From Nitrospinaceae bacterium UBA3496 (GTDB taxonomy: Bacteria > UBA8248): 49,679 bases of DNA. Each line of letters starts with the position of its first letter. Position 1 is the stretch's first letter. Shown piece after piece: positions 8,101 to 16,140 of this stretch. The stretch is taken from the NCBI GenBank assembly GCA_002377645.1, contig DFQF01000016.1, forward strand, positions 1 to 49,679, written 5' to 3'. Under the pieces are notes generated by a model. That model was not told the origin of the DNA. It saw only the letters and a program-made list of their open reading frames with translations, and made no database searches. The position numbers and the translations under genes are program-made.

Positions 8101-8985
8101 ATGTTACTTGACTTTCTACATCCGAATATTCTTGCACTTCTTTCAGCGACGTTTATTTCATTTGCAAGAGTGGCACAACGCTATGCAGTAGTAAGAATGA
8201 GTGCTCTTTTTGCAAATTTGATTATGGCGATTGTTACTGCACTTTTTGGCTGGATTTTTTATTCTATTGATATCCCTGCGTTAAATATTACTTTTGAAGG
8301 AGTTTTATGGTTTATGGCAGTAGGTTTTTTTGGTGCGTTTGCGGGACGTTATTGTAATCTTCTTGCTCTTAGCCTTACTGGACTTGCTAGGGCGGCCATC
8401 GTTGCACAAACGGTATTGATATGGTCTGCTTTATTTGCGGTTTTTGGTCTTGGAGAAGAAATGACATTGCCAATTGCACTAGGGACTGCCTTGATTATGT
8501 TTAGTTCAATGATGATTGTTTATGATGGAAAGTCATCGGGGAAAAGAAGGATTCCTATCTATTATTATCTAGTGCCCGCACTCTCAGCACTAATGTATGC
8601 TTTTGCCCATCTGACGGGTAAAGTTGCTTTTTCTATGATTGACTCATCTTCTTTTGGCATGGCTATATCTAACACTACTTCTTTAAGTTTATTGATCTTT
8701 ATGATTCCATTCCATCAGGCTGGGAGATTGAAAGAGTGGGACAAAAAAGGTTTTCTTATGCTTCTTTTCGGCGCTATTTCTCAATCATTTGGAATTTTGT
8801 GTTTTTGGTCTGCAATGAAATCCGGAAAGATTACGCAAATTATCCCATTGAGTCGTTTGTCTCTACTTATCATTGTATTTCTAACCTGGTATTTCTTTCG
8901 AGAACAGGAAAAACTAACGTATCGAGTTTTTGTTGGTGCAGTTTTAGCCTTGGTAGGTGCTTATGGAGTTGTGTATGGAAGGTAA
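8101..8985 (+). CDS. DMT/EamA-family transporter, tandem paralogue 1
   Basis: 294 aa, about 10 helices in two EamA halves. The start was placed at the ATG that gives MLLDFLHPNILALLSA, matching the start of the two following paralogues; a TTG three codons earlier is possible but unsupported. Shared landmarks are AGRYxNL, GLARxxIVAQTVLIWSALxAVF, VYDGK, IPIYYYLVPALSALMYAF, FGMAISNTT, CFWSAMK and QIIPLSRLSxLLIVFLTW. Such carriers export or import small metabolites. It differs from copies 2 and 3 in the loop (QAGRLKEWDK) and in having MIDSSSFGMAIS. First of three head-to-tail copies; no transport substrate can be read from the sequence. Confidence 0.85.
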   Translation: MLLDFLHPNILALLSATFISFARVAQRYAVVRMSALFANLIMAIVTALFGWIFYSIDIPALNITFEGVLWFMAVGFFGAFAGRYCNLLALSLTGLARAAIVAQTVLIWSALFAVFGLGEEMTLPIALGTALIMFSSMMIVYDGKSSGKRRIPIYYYLVPALSALMYAFAHLTGKVAFSMIDSSSFGMAISNTTSLSLLIFMIPFHQAGRLKEWDKKGFLMLLFGAISQSFGILCFWSAMKSGKITQIIPLSRLSLLIIVFLTWYFFREQEKLTYRVFVGAVLALVGAYGVVYGR

Positions 8986-9048
8986 AGTCTTGGTAAAGAC
9001 GAGAGCATTTATGAGTGTTTCTTATATGAAAGAAAGTGAAATGAATTT

Positions 9049-9933
9049 ATGTTGTTAGATATCATTCACCCAAATATTCTTGCGCTTCTTTCTGCAATTT
9101 TTGTATCTTGCACGAGGATAACTCAACGTTATGCATTGGATAGAATAAGCGAGTTTTGGATTAATCTTGTTTTTTCGATTGTTACCGGTGTTTTTGGTTG
9201 GTTTTTCTATTCTTTAGATATAGTTCCTCTTTCTTTTCCTTGGGAAGGTATTTTCTTGTTTATGGCTGTAGGTTTCTTTAGTCCTTTTGCAGGCCGTTAC
9301 ATCTATCTGTTCGCTATAAAACTTACAGGACTGGCCAGATCTACGATTGTTGCGCAGACGGTACTTGTTTGGTCAGCACTGTTTGCTGTTTTTGTACTTG
9401 GGGAAGGGATGACTGTTTTGAATGTCATAGGCACAGGATTGATCATGTTGAGTTCTATGCTTGTCGTTTATGATGGAAAGTCTGACGAGAAAAAAAAGAT
9501 TCCTATCTATTATTATCTTGTGCCAGCTCTTTCTGCTCTTATGTATGCCTTTTCGCATTTGATTGGAAAGACTGCATTCTCTTTTATTCCTTCCTCTACC
9601 TTTGGTATGGCAATATCCAATACAACTTGTTTGAGTATTCTCCTTTTCATGCTTCCATTTCGTAAGGATGGTGTTTTAAAAAAAGAAAGCAAAAAAGGGT
9701 TTATCTTTATATTACTCGGTTCGGTTACACAGTCACTTGCTATTCTTTGTTTTTGGTCTGCAATGAAATTAGGAAACATGACACAAGTTATTCCTTTGAG
9801 TCGTCTGTCAATACTTCTTATCGTCTTTCTGACTTGGCTTTTCTTTAGAAAAGAGGAAAAGCTAACGTATAGAGTTTTTATTGGTGCTCTATTAGCTCTA
9901 GCAGGCGCATACGGTGTTGTCTATGGAAAGTAG
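9049..9933 (+). CDS. DMT/EamA-family transporter, tandem paralogue 2
   Basis: 294 aa, about 10 helices, same frame of conserved blocks as its neighbours: HPNILALLSA, AGRYIYLFAIKLTGLARS, AQTVLVWSALFAVFVLGE, VYDGKSDEKKKIPIYYY, FIPSSTFGMAISNTTC and CFWSAMKLGNMTQVIPLSR. It is closer to copy 3 than to copy 1 (for example TGLARSTIVAQ, FPWEGI and SSTFGMAISNTTC shared by 2 and 3). It departs from both neighbours early on in SCTRITQRYALDRISEFWINLV, where the others have SF-R-x-x-QRY and MSALFAN. The central loop is GVLKKESKKGF. The Shine-Dalgarno is weak, which may mean coupling to copy 1. Confidence 0.85.
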   Translation: MLLDIIHPNILALLSAIFVSCTRITQRYALDRISEFWINLVFSIVTGVFGWFFYSLDIVPLSFPWEGIFLFMAVGFFSPFAGRYIYLFAIKLTGLARSTIVAQTVLVWSALFAVFVLGEGMTVLNVIGTGLIMLSSMLVVYDGKSDEKKKIPIYYYLVPALSALMYAFSHLIGKTAFSFIPSSTFGMAISNTTCLSILLFMLPFRKDGVLKKESKKGFIFILLGSVTQSLAILCFWSAMKLGNMTQVIPLSRLSILLIVFLTWLFFRKEEKLTYRVFIGALLALAGAYGVVYGK

Positions 9934-9942
9934 ATAGAATTT

Positions 9943-10827
9943 ATGTTGCTAGATTTTTTTCATCCAAATATTCTTGCTCTCCTTTCTGCAGTTTTTGTAT
10001 CTTTTACGAGATTGTCTCAGCGATATGTTGTAGACAGAATGAGCGCATTGTTTGCCAATTTCATTTTGGCGATCGTTACTGCTTCCTTCGGTTGGCTTTT
10101 CTATAATCTGGATATAGTTCCAGTTGCATTTCCCTGGGAAGGTATATTTTTCTTTATGGCTGTAGGCCTTTTTGGTCCTTTTGCTGGACGGTACATTAAT
10201 CTTATTGGTATTAAACTTACAGGACTAGCCCGTTCTACGATTGTTGCGCAGACCGTACTGATTTGGTCAGCTCTTTTAGCTGTCTTTGTGTTAGGTGAAG
10301 ATATGACCATTTTGAAAGCGATAGGTACAGGATTCATAATGTTAAGTTCTATGCTTGTTGTTTATGATGGTAAAAATGTTGGAAAGAAAAAAATTCCTAT
10401 CTATTATTATATTGTGCCAGCACTTTCTGCACTTATGTATTCCTTTTCTCATTTAAGCGGGAAAACTGCATTTTCTTATATTCCTTCTTCAACTTTTGGT
10501 ATGGCGATATCCAATACAACTTGTTTTAGTATATTTATTTTTATGATTCCGTTTCGTAAAGCTTCGAGTATGAGAGAGTGGGACAAAAAAGGATTTATAG
10601 TGATTTTTTTTGGAGCCCTTTCGCAGTCACTTGCTATTCTTTGTTTTTGGTCTGCTATGAAATTGGGAAATGTGACGCAAATCATTCCTTTGAGTCGTCT
10701 GTCTATTCTCCTAATCGTGTTTTTAACCTGGTGTTTTTTTAGGGAACAGGAAAAGCTTACCTATCGAGTTTTTGCAGGAGCCGTATTAGCTCTAGCTGGG
10801 GCTTATTTTGTTGTTTATGGAAGATAA
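9943..10827 (+). CDS. DMT/EamA-family transporter, tandem paralogue 3
   Basis: 294 aa, about 10 helices. It begins only 9 bases after the stop of copy 2, so translation is probably coupled. Conserved blocks are the same as in copies 1 and 2; the segment MSALFANFILAIVTASFGW and the loop SMREWDKKGF resemble copy 1, while FPWEGIFFFMAVG and IPSSTFGMAISNTTC resemble copy 2. This mosaic look would fit exchange between copies (inference). The DMT family includes amino-acid, nucleoside and drug exporters; no substrate can be read here. A lipoprotein with Sel1 repeats follows 130 bases downstream. Confidence 0.85.
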   Translation: MLLDFFHPNILALLSAVFVSFTRLSQRYVVDRMSALFANFILAIVTASFGWLFYNLDIVPVAFPWEGIFFFMAVGLFGPFAGRYINLIGIKLTGLARSTIVAQTVLIWSALLAVFVLGEDMTILKAIGTGFIMLSSMLVVYDGKNVGKKKIPIYYYIVPALSALMYSFSHLSGKTAFSYIPSSTFGMAISNTTCFSIFIFMIPFRKASSMREWDKKGFIVIFFGALSQSLAILCFWSAMKLGNVTQIIPLSRLSILLIVFLTWCFFREQEKLTYRVFAGAVLALAGAYFVVYGR

Positions 10828-10957
10828 TGCAATATAAAACAATACCATGCAATCTTTATCAAGAAAACACTTTATGTATTTTAAATGATAAATATTCATA
10901 ATCTCTTCATGTTTGAATGGTATGCTAGCAAACAGATTGATATTTCATGAGGGGAAA

Positions 10958-12130
10958 ATGTTTAAGAAATATAGTTATCGTATTATTTCTGTTTGTTTCT
11001 TGCTTTTCTTAGCATTTCTTAATTCTTGTTCAGATGAATTGCCTAAAAATCCATTTCCTAAAACAGACGCTGAAAAATGGAATAATTCAAGGGAAACTAG
11101 GATTGAGTCATTGGCAAAGCTTTCTGAACAAGAAAGGATTGAAAGACAGAAAAGAGAAGCCGAGAGAGAAAGGGAAAGGAAAGAATATGAGCGCCAAGTT
11201 TACGCGACTCCAAAAGCATTTATTGATTTTCAAGATGATCTTTACAAGTTGCAATTCAACTTAATGTGGAGTTTAAGAAAGTGGTTAAGAAAAAATGAAT
11301 TCCCTCGATATATAATTCCTAGGAAAAAGTATTCTGATGAAGTGGTGAAATCTATAAAAGTGGCACTTGATGGATGGTTAAAAGATGGCAATCCGATAAT
11401 TGCAAGAAGACGTTTGATAGAACATGCTCGAAATGGAAATCCGGAAGCCCAGCTTTTATTGGGTGATGTTTATGATTCTATGAATTTGATCAGAAGATGG
11501 AAAAGAGATGCGTTTGAATGGTACAAAAAATCTGCAAACCAAGGAAATATTGAAGCGATGGATAAACTCGCAGATGCCTATTATAACGGAGATGATAATT
11601 ACGTTATGAGGGATTTGAAGAAAAGGTATGTGATACATAAAAAAGGTGCATTAGCAGGTTCTGTAGTTCATCAATTTAAATTGGGATACATATATCAATA
11701 TGGAGAAGGAGTAGAGAAAGATCAAAAGAAAGCAATAGAGTGGTTTCAAAAAGCAGCGGCTATAGGTTACCCGCCTGCAGAAATGGTATTCGGTATGATG
11801 TATGCAAAAGGAAAAGGGGTTTTAAAAAATAATCAAAAAGCAATGAAGTGGTTTCACAAAATTGCAGAAAAATGTATCTATCAAGCATATCCTGAAATGG
11901 TTGGGATCTATTTAAGCGGAAAAGGTATCAAAAAAGATCTAATTCAAGCACATTTTTGGAATGACATTGCGTGGTTTTTTTCCAGAAATTTTGAAGAACA
12001 TAGTAATTCTTATGATGTCAAGAAAAATAAAATAGAACCGGGAATGTCTGAGGAACAGATTAAAACAGCTAACGTTCTTGCAAGGAAGTGGATAAAGAAA
12101 AAAATTAAGAATTCATGTGGAAATTCTTAG
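10958..12130 (+). CDS. Sel1-repeat lipoprotein
   Basis: 390 aa. The start ATG is preceded by GAGGGG; the frame extends 15 codons upstream without a better site. Residues 1-24 form a lipoprotein signal ending in L21-N-S-C24, with Ser at +2, which in enterobacteria would permit outer-membrane sorting. A very charged helix follows (about 42-82, rich in E and R), then a linker and about five Sel1-like repeats from residue 150 to 350, for example GYIYQYGEGVEKDQKKAIEW and GMMYAKGKGVLKNNQKAMKW. The repeats form a solenoid for protein binding. It lies downstream of the DMT array and its stop overlaps that of a convergent cupin gene by four bases. Confidence 0.85.
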   Translation: MFKKYSYRIISVCFLLFLAFLNSCSDELPKNPFPKTDAEKWNNSRETRIESLAKLSEQERIERQKREAERERERKEYERQVYATPKAFIDFQDDLYKLQFNLMWSLRKWLRKNEFPRYIIPRKKYSDEVVKSIKVALDGWLKDGNPIIARRRLIEHARNGNPEAQLLLGDVYDSMNLIRRWKRDAFEWYKKSANQGNIEAMDKLADAYYNGDDNYVMRDLKKRYVIHKKGALAGSVVHQFKLGYIYQYGEGVEKDQKKAIEWFQKAAAIGYPPAEMVFGMMYAKGKGVLKNNQKAMKWFHKIAEKCIYQAYPEMVGIYLSGKGIKKDLIQAHFWNDIAWFFSRNFEEHSNSYDVKKNKIEPGMSEEQIKTANVLARKWIKKKIKNSCGNS

Positions 12131-12501
12131 TGCATTTCTTCTTTTAGTTCTATGCGTATTCCATCAAATAGTTTGTCACCGACATTTTCTACCGCATGCA
12201 CTCCTTCTGGCTCAAGATATCTCGGAATTCCCGCTTGTCTTCTTCCCGCCAATTTTACTTTTCTCATCTTTTCATCGTAGTAGTTTATTTCAGGAAGACT
12301 ATTTACAATAAAAACGCTGTGATATTTGTGAGTATGCATTTTCTCAAGTTCCCCGGGCTCAATAGTGACTCTCACAACACGTACTTTTTCATTTTCAATC
12401 AGAACTTCATGATTAGATGGAGCTGCCGCTACAGCATCTAATTCTTCCGATGTGCCTGGTATATAGGGAGGTCTTTCGGTGATCTCTTGTTTTTTGTCCA
12501 T
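12127..12501 (-). CDS. Cupin-like protein
   Basis: 124 aa. A single beta-barrel is suggested by EVLIENEKVRVVRVTIEPGELEKMHTHKYHSVFIV, with H-T-H followed by K-Y-H where a typical cupin has a Glu, and a late GVHAVENVGD with one His. The usual motif-2 glycine-aspartate is not evident, so metal binding is less certain than in the other cupins here. The start follows AGGAA. It is convergent with the Sel1 lipoprotein (stops overlap in TTAG) and divergent from the S15-type hydrolase. Confidence 0.7.
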   Translation of the reverse strand: MDKKQEITERPPYIPGTSEELDAVAAAPSNHEVLIENEKVRVVRVTIEPGELEKMHTHKYHSVFIVNSLPEINYYDEKMRKVKLAGRRQAGIPRYLEPEGVHAVENVGDKLFDGIRIELKEEMH

Positions 12502-12561
12502 GGATTGCCATTCCTAGTAGTCGAATAAATATCATTCTATCATATTTTTAATTAAATTCAT

Positions 12562-12589
12562 TTGATGAAACTTGTTTAGTTGGTAAAAT
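12562..12589 (+). promoter_or_regulatory. Candidate sigma-70-type promoter for the S15-type hydrolase
   Basis: TTGATG (4 of 6 matches) at 12562-12567 and TAAAAT (5 of 6) at 12584-12589, 16 bases apart, lie in the 165-base divergent gap about 80 bases before the hydrolase start. In such AT-rich DNA chance matches are common. Confidence 0.22.
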
Positions 12590-12666
12590 CGTTATGTAAA
12601 TTTCTTAAAAAACAATTACTTTTTTGATTTTTCGACTAATTTATGAAAAATCGTGGAGGCTTTTTT

Positions 12667-14424
12667 ATGAGTTATCTAGATAGTCAATCGAAAACAGAAA
12701 TCAGAGATGGAATGAGAATTGATTGGGATGTTCCGATCACAGTGGATGATGGTCTCGTTTTACGTTGTGATGTGTATCGTCCAATCGAAGATGGAAAATA
12801 TCCTGTTTTAATGACATATGGTCCTTACGGAAAATATCTTCTATTTCAAGATCTGTATGCATCTGCATGGGATTTGATGGCAGAAAAACATCCTGATGTA
12901 ACGGCAGGTTCTACTAACAAATATCAAAACTGGGAAGTGGTAGATCCAGAAAAATGGGTTCCTGAAAAATATGCGATAGTTCGAGTTGACTCTAGAGGTT
13001 GTGGACGCTCTCCTGGAGTAATTGATATTTGGTCTGCTAGGGAAGCGAAAGATTTACATGATTGTATTGAATGGGGCGGGGTGCAGGAGTGGTCTAACGG
13101 TAAAGTAGGGTTGAATGGAATTTCCTATTACGCCGAAAACCAATGGCAGGTCGCAGCCCTTCAACCTTCACATTTAGCTGCTATGTGTATATGGGAAGGT
13201 GCAGCAGATTTTTATAGAGATATGGGACATCATGGCGGAATTTTTTGCAACGGTTTTTCAAGAACCTGGTCTGAGATGCAGGTTTATACAGTGCAGCATG
13301 GTTTAGGTGAACGTGGATTTGTAAGTAAGATGAATGGGGATCTGGTCTCTGGGCCGATTACGTTAAGTCCAGAAGAACTTGGAGCAAATCGTAATGATTT
13401 TGGTGATGATGTCTTAGCAAATAAACTCGATACGGATGAATATTGGACTTCAAGAATGCCTGATTTTTCAAAGATAAAGGTGCCGTTTCTATCTACTGCG
13501 AATTGGGGTGGACAGGGACTACACCCGCGCGGAAACTTTGAAGGTTATGTGCGAAGTGCTTCTGAGGAAAAATGGCTAGAAGTACATGGGATAGAACATT
13601 GGACGCACTTTTATACAGACTACGGAAGAGAAATGCAGTTGAAATTCTTTAATCATTTCTTGAAAGGTGAAGATTCTGGTTGGGAGAAACAATCTAAAGT
13701 CTTCTTGCAAGTACGTCATGTAGGTGAAAAGTTTGTGCCAAGAGAAGAAAATGAATGGCCATTGGCTAGAACAGATTGGAAGAAGTTTTATCTTGACACT
13801 TCTAATTATAGTTTGGGAGAGGATTCCCCTTCGGAGAGTTCCTCTGCTAGTTACGATGGATTTAGTGACGGTTTGATTTTCTTAACTCAACCATTCGAAA
13901 AGGAAACAGAACTGACAGGTCCTATGGCTTCTAAATTGTTCATTTCTTCTGAAACGAATGATGCAGATTTCTTCCTCGTCGTTCGTCTTTTTTCTCCGGA
14001 TATGAAAGAAATTACATTCGTAGGTGCTGTTGATCCTCATACGCCGATTGCACAGGGGTGGCTGAGAGCTTCTCATAGGAAACTAGACGAAGAACTTACT
14101 TTGCCTTATAGGCCTTATCATACGCATGATGAAATACAACCTCTGAATCCAGGTGAGATATATGAATTAGATATTGAGATTTGGCCTTCATGTGTGGTGG
14201 TGCCAGAGGGATATAGAATAGGTCTTTCTGTTCGTGGAAAAGATTATGTATATCCTGGTGGACACTCAGGTGGATTGTCGAATATGAAAGAGCCATTTAC
14301 GGGTGTTGCGTTGTTTTATCACAATGATCCCAAAGATAGGCCACCTGAAATTTTTGGGAAAAAGGTAACTTTGCATTCTGGACCTGAGCATAAGCCTTAT
14401 CTGCTACTTCCATTTGTGTCGTAG
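12667..14424 (+). CDS. CocE/NonD-type hydrolase (X-Pro dipeptidyl-peptidase S15 family)
   Basis: 585 aa alpha/beta hydrolase. The start is the ATG after GTGGAGG; an ATG 24 bases earlier would put that site inside the gene. The amino domain has the family signature V-D-x-R-G-x-G-x-S-x-G (VDSRGCGRSPG, about residues 108-117) and the nucleophile elbow G151-I-S153-Y. The His of the triad is probably in HGIEHWTHF. From about residue 370 a jelly-roll carboxyl domain begins (LTGPMASKLFIS, YELDIEIWPS, YRIGLSVRG). Relatives hydrolyse cocaine, beta-lactam side chains or X-Pro peptides. No signal peptide is visible. Convergent with a cupin. Confidence 0.88.
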   Translation: MSYLDSQSKTEIRDGMRIDWDVPITVDDGLVLRCDVYRPIEDGKYPVLMTYGPYGKYLLFQDLYASAWDLMAEKHPDVTAGSTNKYQNWEVVDPEKWVPEKYAIVRVDSRGCGRSPGVIDIWSAREAKDLHDCIEWGGVQEWSNGKVGLNGISYYAENQWQVAALQPSHLAAMCIWEGAADFYRDMGHHGGIFCNGFSRTWSEMQVYTVQHGLGERGFVSKMNGDLVSGPITLSPEELGANRNDFGDDVLANKLDTDEYWTSRMPDFSKIKVPFLSTANWGGQGLHPRGNFEGYVRSASEEKWLEVHGIEHWTHFYTDYGREMQLKFFNHFLKGEDSGWEKQSKVFLQVRHVGEKFVPREENEWPLARTDWKKFYLDTSNYSLGEDSPSESSSASYDGFSDGLIFLTQPFEKETELTGPMASKLFISSETNDADFFLVVRLFSPDMKEITFVGAVDPHTPIAQGWLRASHRKLDEELTLPYRPYHTHDEIQPLNPGEIYELDIEIWPSCVVVPEGYRIGLSVRGKDYVYPGGHSGGLSNMKEPFTGVALFYHNDPKDRPPEIFGKKVTLHSGPEHKPYLLLPFVS

Positions 14425-14450
14425 TATTCAGGGTTTATACTGTTTTTTTT
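14423..14450 (+). terminator. Weak stem followed by eight T
   Basis: AGTAT (14423-14427) and ATACT (14437-14441) can pair around a 9-base loop and are followed by TTTTTTTT at 14443-14450. The stem is short and AT-only apart from one pair, and it overlaps the stop codon of the hydrolase, so termination would be leaky at best. Confidence 0.3.
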
Positions 14451-14832
14451 ATTCAGCAAAAGTTGTTCCTGATTTTTCATGATGAGAACAACCGCCGTAG
14501 CTAGCTACGAGTTCTGCTACTTCTGTTTTGCTCGGATTCTCCTGTCCATGGTATTCCCCTGCTGGCGCATAACAAAAATTGCCTGCTTCTACTAAGTGTT
14601 TTTCAGGATTTGCAGGGTCGCCTGCATACACATAGATAGGTCCTCTAACAACGTAAAAAGTTGCATCACAAGTGTGTTTGTGCATTTTGTTTTTTCCGCC
14701 AGGTGGAATAATAGTTCTTTGCATAGTCATCACTTTTGTATCAGTAGTTTGATCGTTCACTCCCCATAGAATTGTATAGGGAGGTTCAAAATTCTCATCA
14801 TTTTCGATGCCAACGGAATTGATTATCTTCAT
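14449..14832 (-). CDS. Cupin protein
   Basis: 127 aa. It has the bipartite cupin pattern: IPPGGKNKMHKHTCDATFYVVRG with H-K-H and a downstream acidic/Thr position, then GNFCYAPAGEYHGQ with the motif-2 His. The Glu of motif 1 is replaced in CDATF, so the ligand set may be reduced. The amino part contains PPYTILWGVND. The ATG is preceded by GAGGGA. Convergent with the S15-type hydrolase and divergent from the VOC gene. A binding or oxygenase role cannot be separated. Confidence 0.75.
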   Translation of the reverse strand: MKIINSVGIENDENFEPPYTILWGVNDQTTDTKVMTMQRTIIPPGGKNKMHKHTCDATFYVVRGPIYVYAGDPANPEKHLVEAGNFCYAPAGEYHGQENPSKTEVAELVASYGGCSHHEKSGTTFAE

Positions 14833-14956
14833 TTTTCCCTCATGAAATTTGTTTTTTTGTTATTAATTGAATGTGTTATTCTACAGGAGTTTTTTGCTGG
14901 TGAGAACTAAGTACTTTTTTAAAATTAAATATGCAGTGGAGAAATACTTAAGTCGT

Positions 14957-15301
14957 ATGCGAAAAATTAGTGCAGTTACATTAGAGACAAAAGATATAGA
15001 GTGTATAGTTTCTTATTATGAAAGATTGGGTTTTGAGGTCAAATATAGCAAAGAGGGTAATTTTGTAAGTCTCTCTTTTGGTGATTGTTTTTTAAATTTC
15101 GTGTTGAATAAAGAACTTTGTCCCCCGACTATAAAGGGAAGAATTATTTTTCATGTAGAAGATGTAAATATTTTTTATGAAAAAATTGTTGCTGCGGGAA
15201 TTAAACCTGACATGTCTCCTTCTGATGCAAGATGGGGAGAGAGATATTTTCATGTGACAGATCCAGATGGTAACGAGATTAGTTTCGCAAAACCGTTATA
15301 A
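14957..15301 (+). CDS. VOC-superfamily (glyoxalase/dioxygenase fold) protein
   Basis: About 114 aa from this ATG. It shows the VOC order: AVTLETKDIECIVSYYERLGF, FVSLSFGDCFLNFVLNKE, then IIFHVEDVNIFYEKIVAAGI and the final VTDPDGNEISFAKPL, where the Glu before ISF is the usual metal ligand. Two upstream in-frame starts exist: a GTG at 14900 with AGGAG 10 bases ahead and a TTG at 14867. The GTG would add 19 basic residues not part of the fold, so the true start is undecided. Likely a lyase, isomerase or resistance-type protein; substrate unknown. Confidence 0.75.
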   Translation: MRKISAVTLETKDIECIVSYYERLGFEVKYSKEGNFVSLSFGDCFLNFVLNKELCPPTIKGRIIFHVEDVNIFYEKIVAAGIKPDMSPSDARWGERYFHVTDPDGNEISFAKPL

Positions 15302-15391
15302 ATCTCATCTGGCAATTATTAAATAGAAAAACCAGACTACTTTATATAGAATTGCTACACATCTAATTTACATACCTTGAGGAGTCTTTCG

Positions 15392-16123
15392 ATGCAATAT
15401 TTTTATCGGACAAAAGAGATGTCAAACGAAATGGCAGGTGAAGCGTATAGTTCAGCGAATGGATCCTGGGTTACTGGCGAAAGATTAATTTTTGGTGAAA
15501 TTACCATGCCAGCTGGAACAAAATCAAATTCTCATAGCCATCCAAATGAACAGTTCGTGATTATCATTAAAGGTTCTAGCAGATCCAAAATCGAAGGGCA
15601 GTCAAAAGATTTGACAGCAGGCGATATTTCTCTAAAACCTCCAAATTCTATTCATTCCGGTGAAGTTTTAGGAGATGAAGATTTAGTTTTTGTGACAGCA
15701 AAAGATACTGCTTGGGGGATACAGGGCACACCATCTGATGTAGAGAAAAGCGAAGAAGGAAAGATGGAAAAAGATTTTCAGTATTTTTACAATATTGATG
15801 AAATGAAAGATGAACTGGCAGGACCCAGTTATAGTTCTTCAAATGGTTCTTGGATAACTGGTGAAAGAGTAATATTTGGACAGTTTTGTATGCCTGTAGG
15901 AACTAAAGCAGAAGCACATTCTCATCCTAATGAGCAATTTGTGATTTGCATGCGAGGTTCGGCAAAAATGGAGATTGAAGGAAATGTCCATACTATGATT
16001 CCAGGCGATATTGCACATATTCCTCCAAATGCAGTCCATTCCGGAGAGATTGTTGGCGAAGAGGATTATGTTTTTATTACTGCCAAAGATACTTCGCATG
16101 GTATTGAAGGTACAAAGATATAG
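15392..16123 (+). CDS. Duplicated bicupin
   Basis: 243 aa, two clearly homologous cupin domains (about 1-118 and 126-243). The ATG follows GAGGAG. Each half starts [MF]-QYFY-x-x-x-EM, has YSS-x-NGSW-x-TGER, the motif SHSHPNEQFVI or AHSHPNEQFVI, the second motif GDIxxxPPNxxHSGE and ends V/YVF-x-TAKDT-x-x-GI-x-G. Both halves keep H-x-H, Gln/Glu and the last His, so both could bind metal, unlike many bicupins where one site has decayed. The single-domain cupin at 4.3 kb is a relative. The YceI gene follows 17 bases downstream. Confidence 0.88.
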   Translation: MQYFYRTKEMSNEMAGEAYSSANGSWVTGERLIFGEITMPAGTKSNSHSHPNEQFVIIIKGSSRSKIEGQSKDLTAGDISLKPPNSIHSGEVLGDEDLVFVTAKDTAWGIQGTPSDVEKSEEGKMEKDFQYFYNIDEMKDELAGPSYSSSNGSWITGERVIFGQFCMPVGTKAEAHSHPNEQFVICMRGSAKMEIEGNVHTMIPGDIAHIPPNAVHSGEIVGEEDYVFITAKDTSHGIEGTKI

Positions 16124-16140
16124 AGAACTAGGAGAGAAGA

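Larger units (their letters stand above)
8101..10827 (+). repeat. Tandem triplication of a DMT transporter gene
   Basis: Three head-to-tail genes of equal length (294 codons) with 63- and 9-base spacers. Nucleotide blocks are kept in all copies, for example ATTCCTATCTATTATTAT at about 8551, 9500 and 10394, and the run around AGTCG-TCTGTC before the last helix. Copies 2 and 3 also share the leader GAATTTATGTTG. The copies differ most in loops. Confidence 0.85.

Noticed and set aside
14867..14956. Longer amino end of the VOC protein
   Set aside because: The extra residues are basic and outside the fold; the GTG start at 14900 remains possible but is not adopted.
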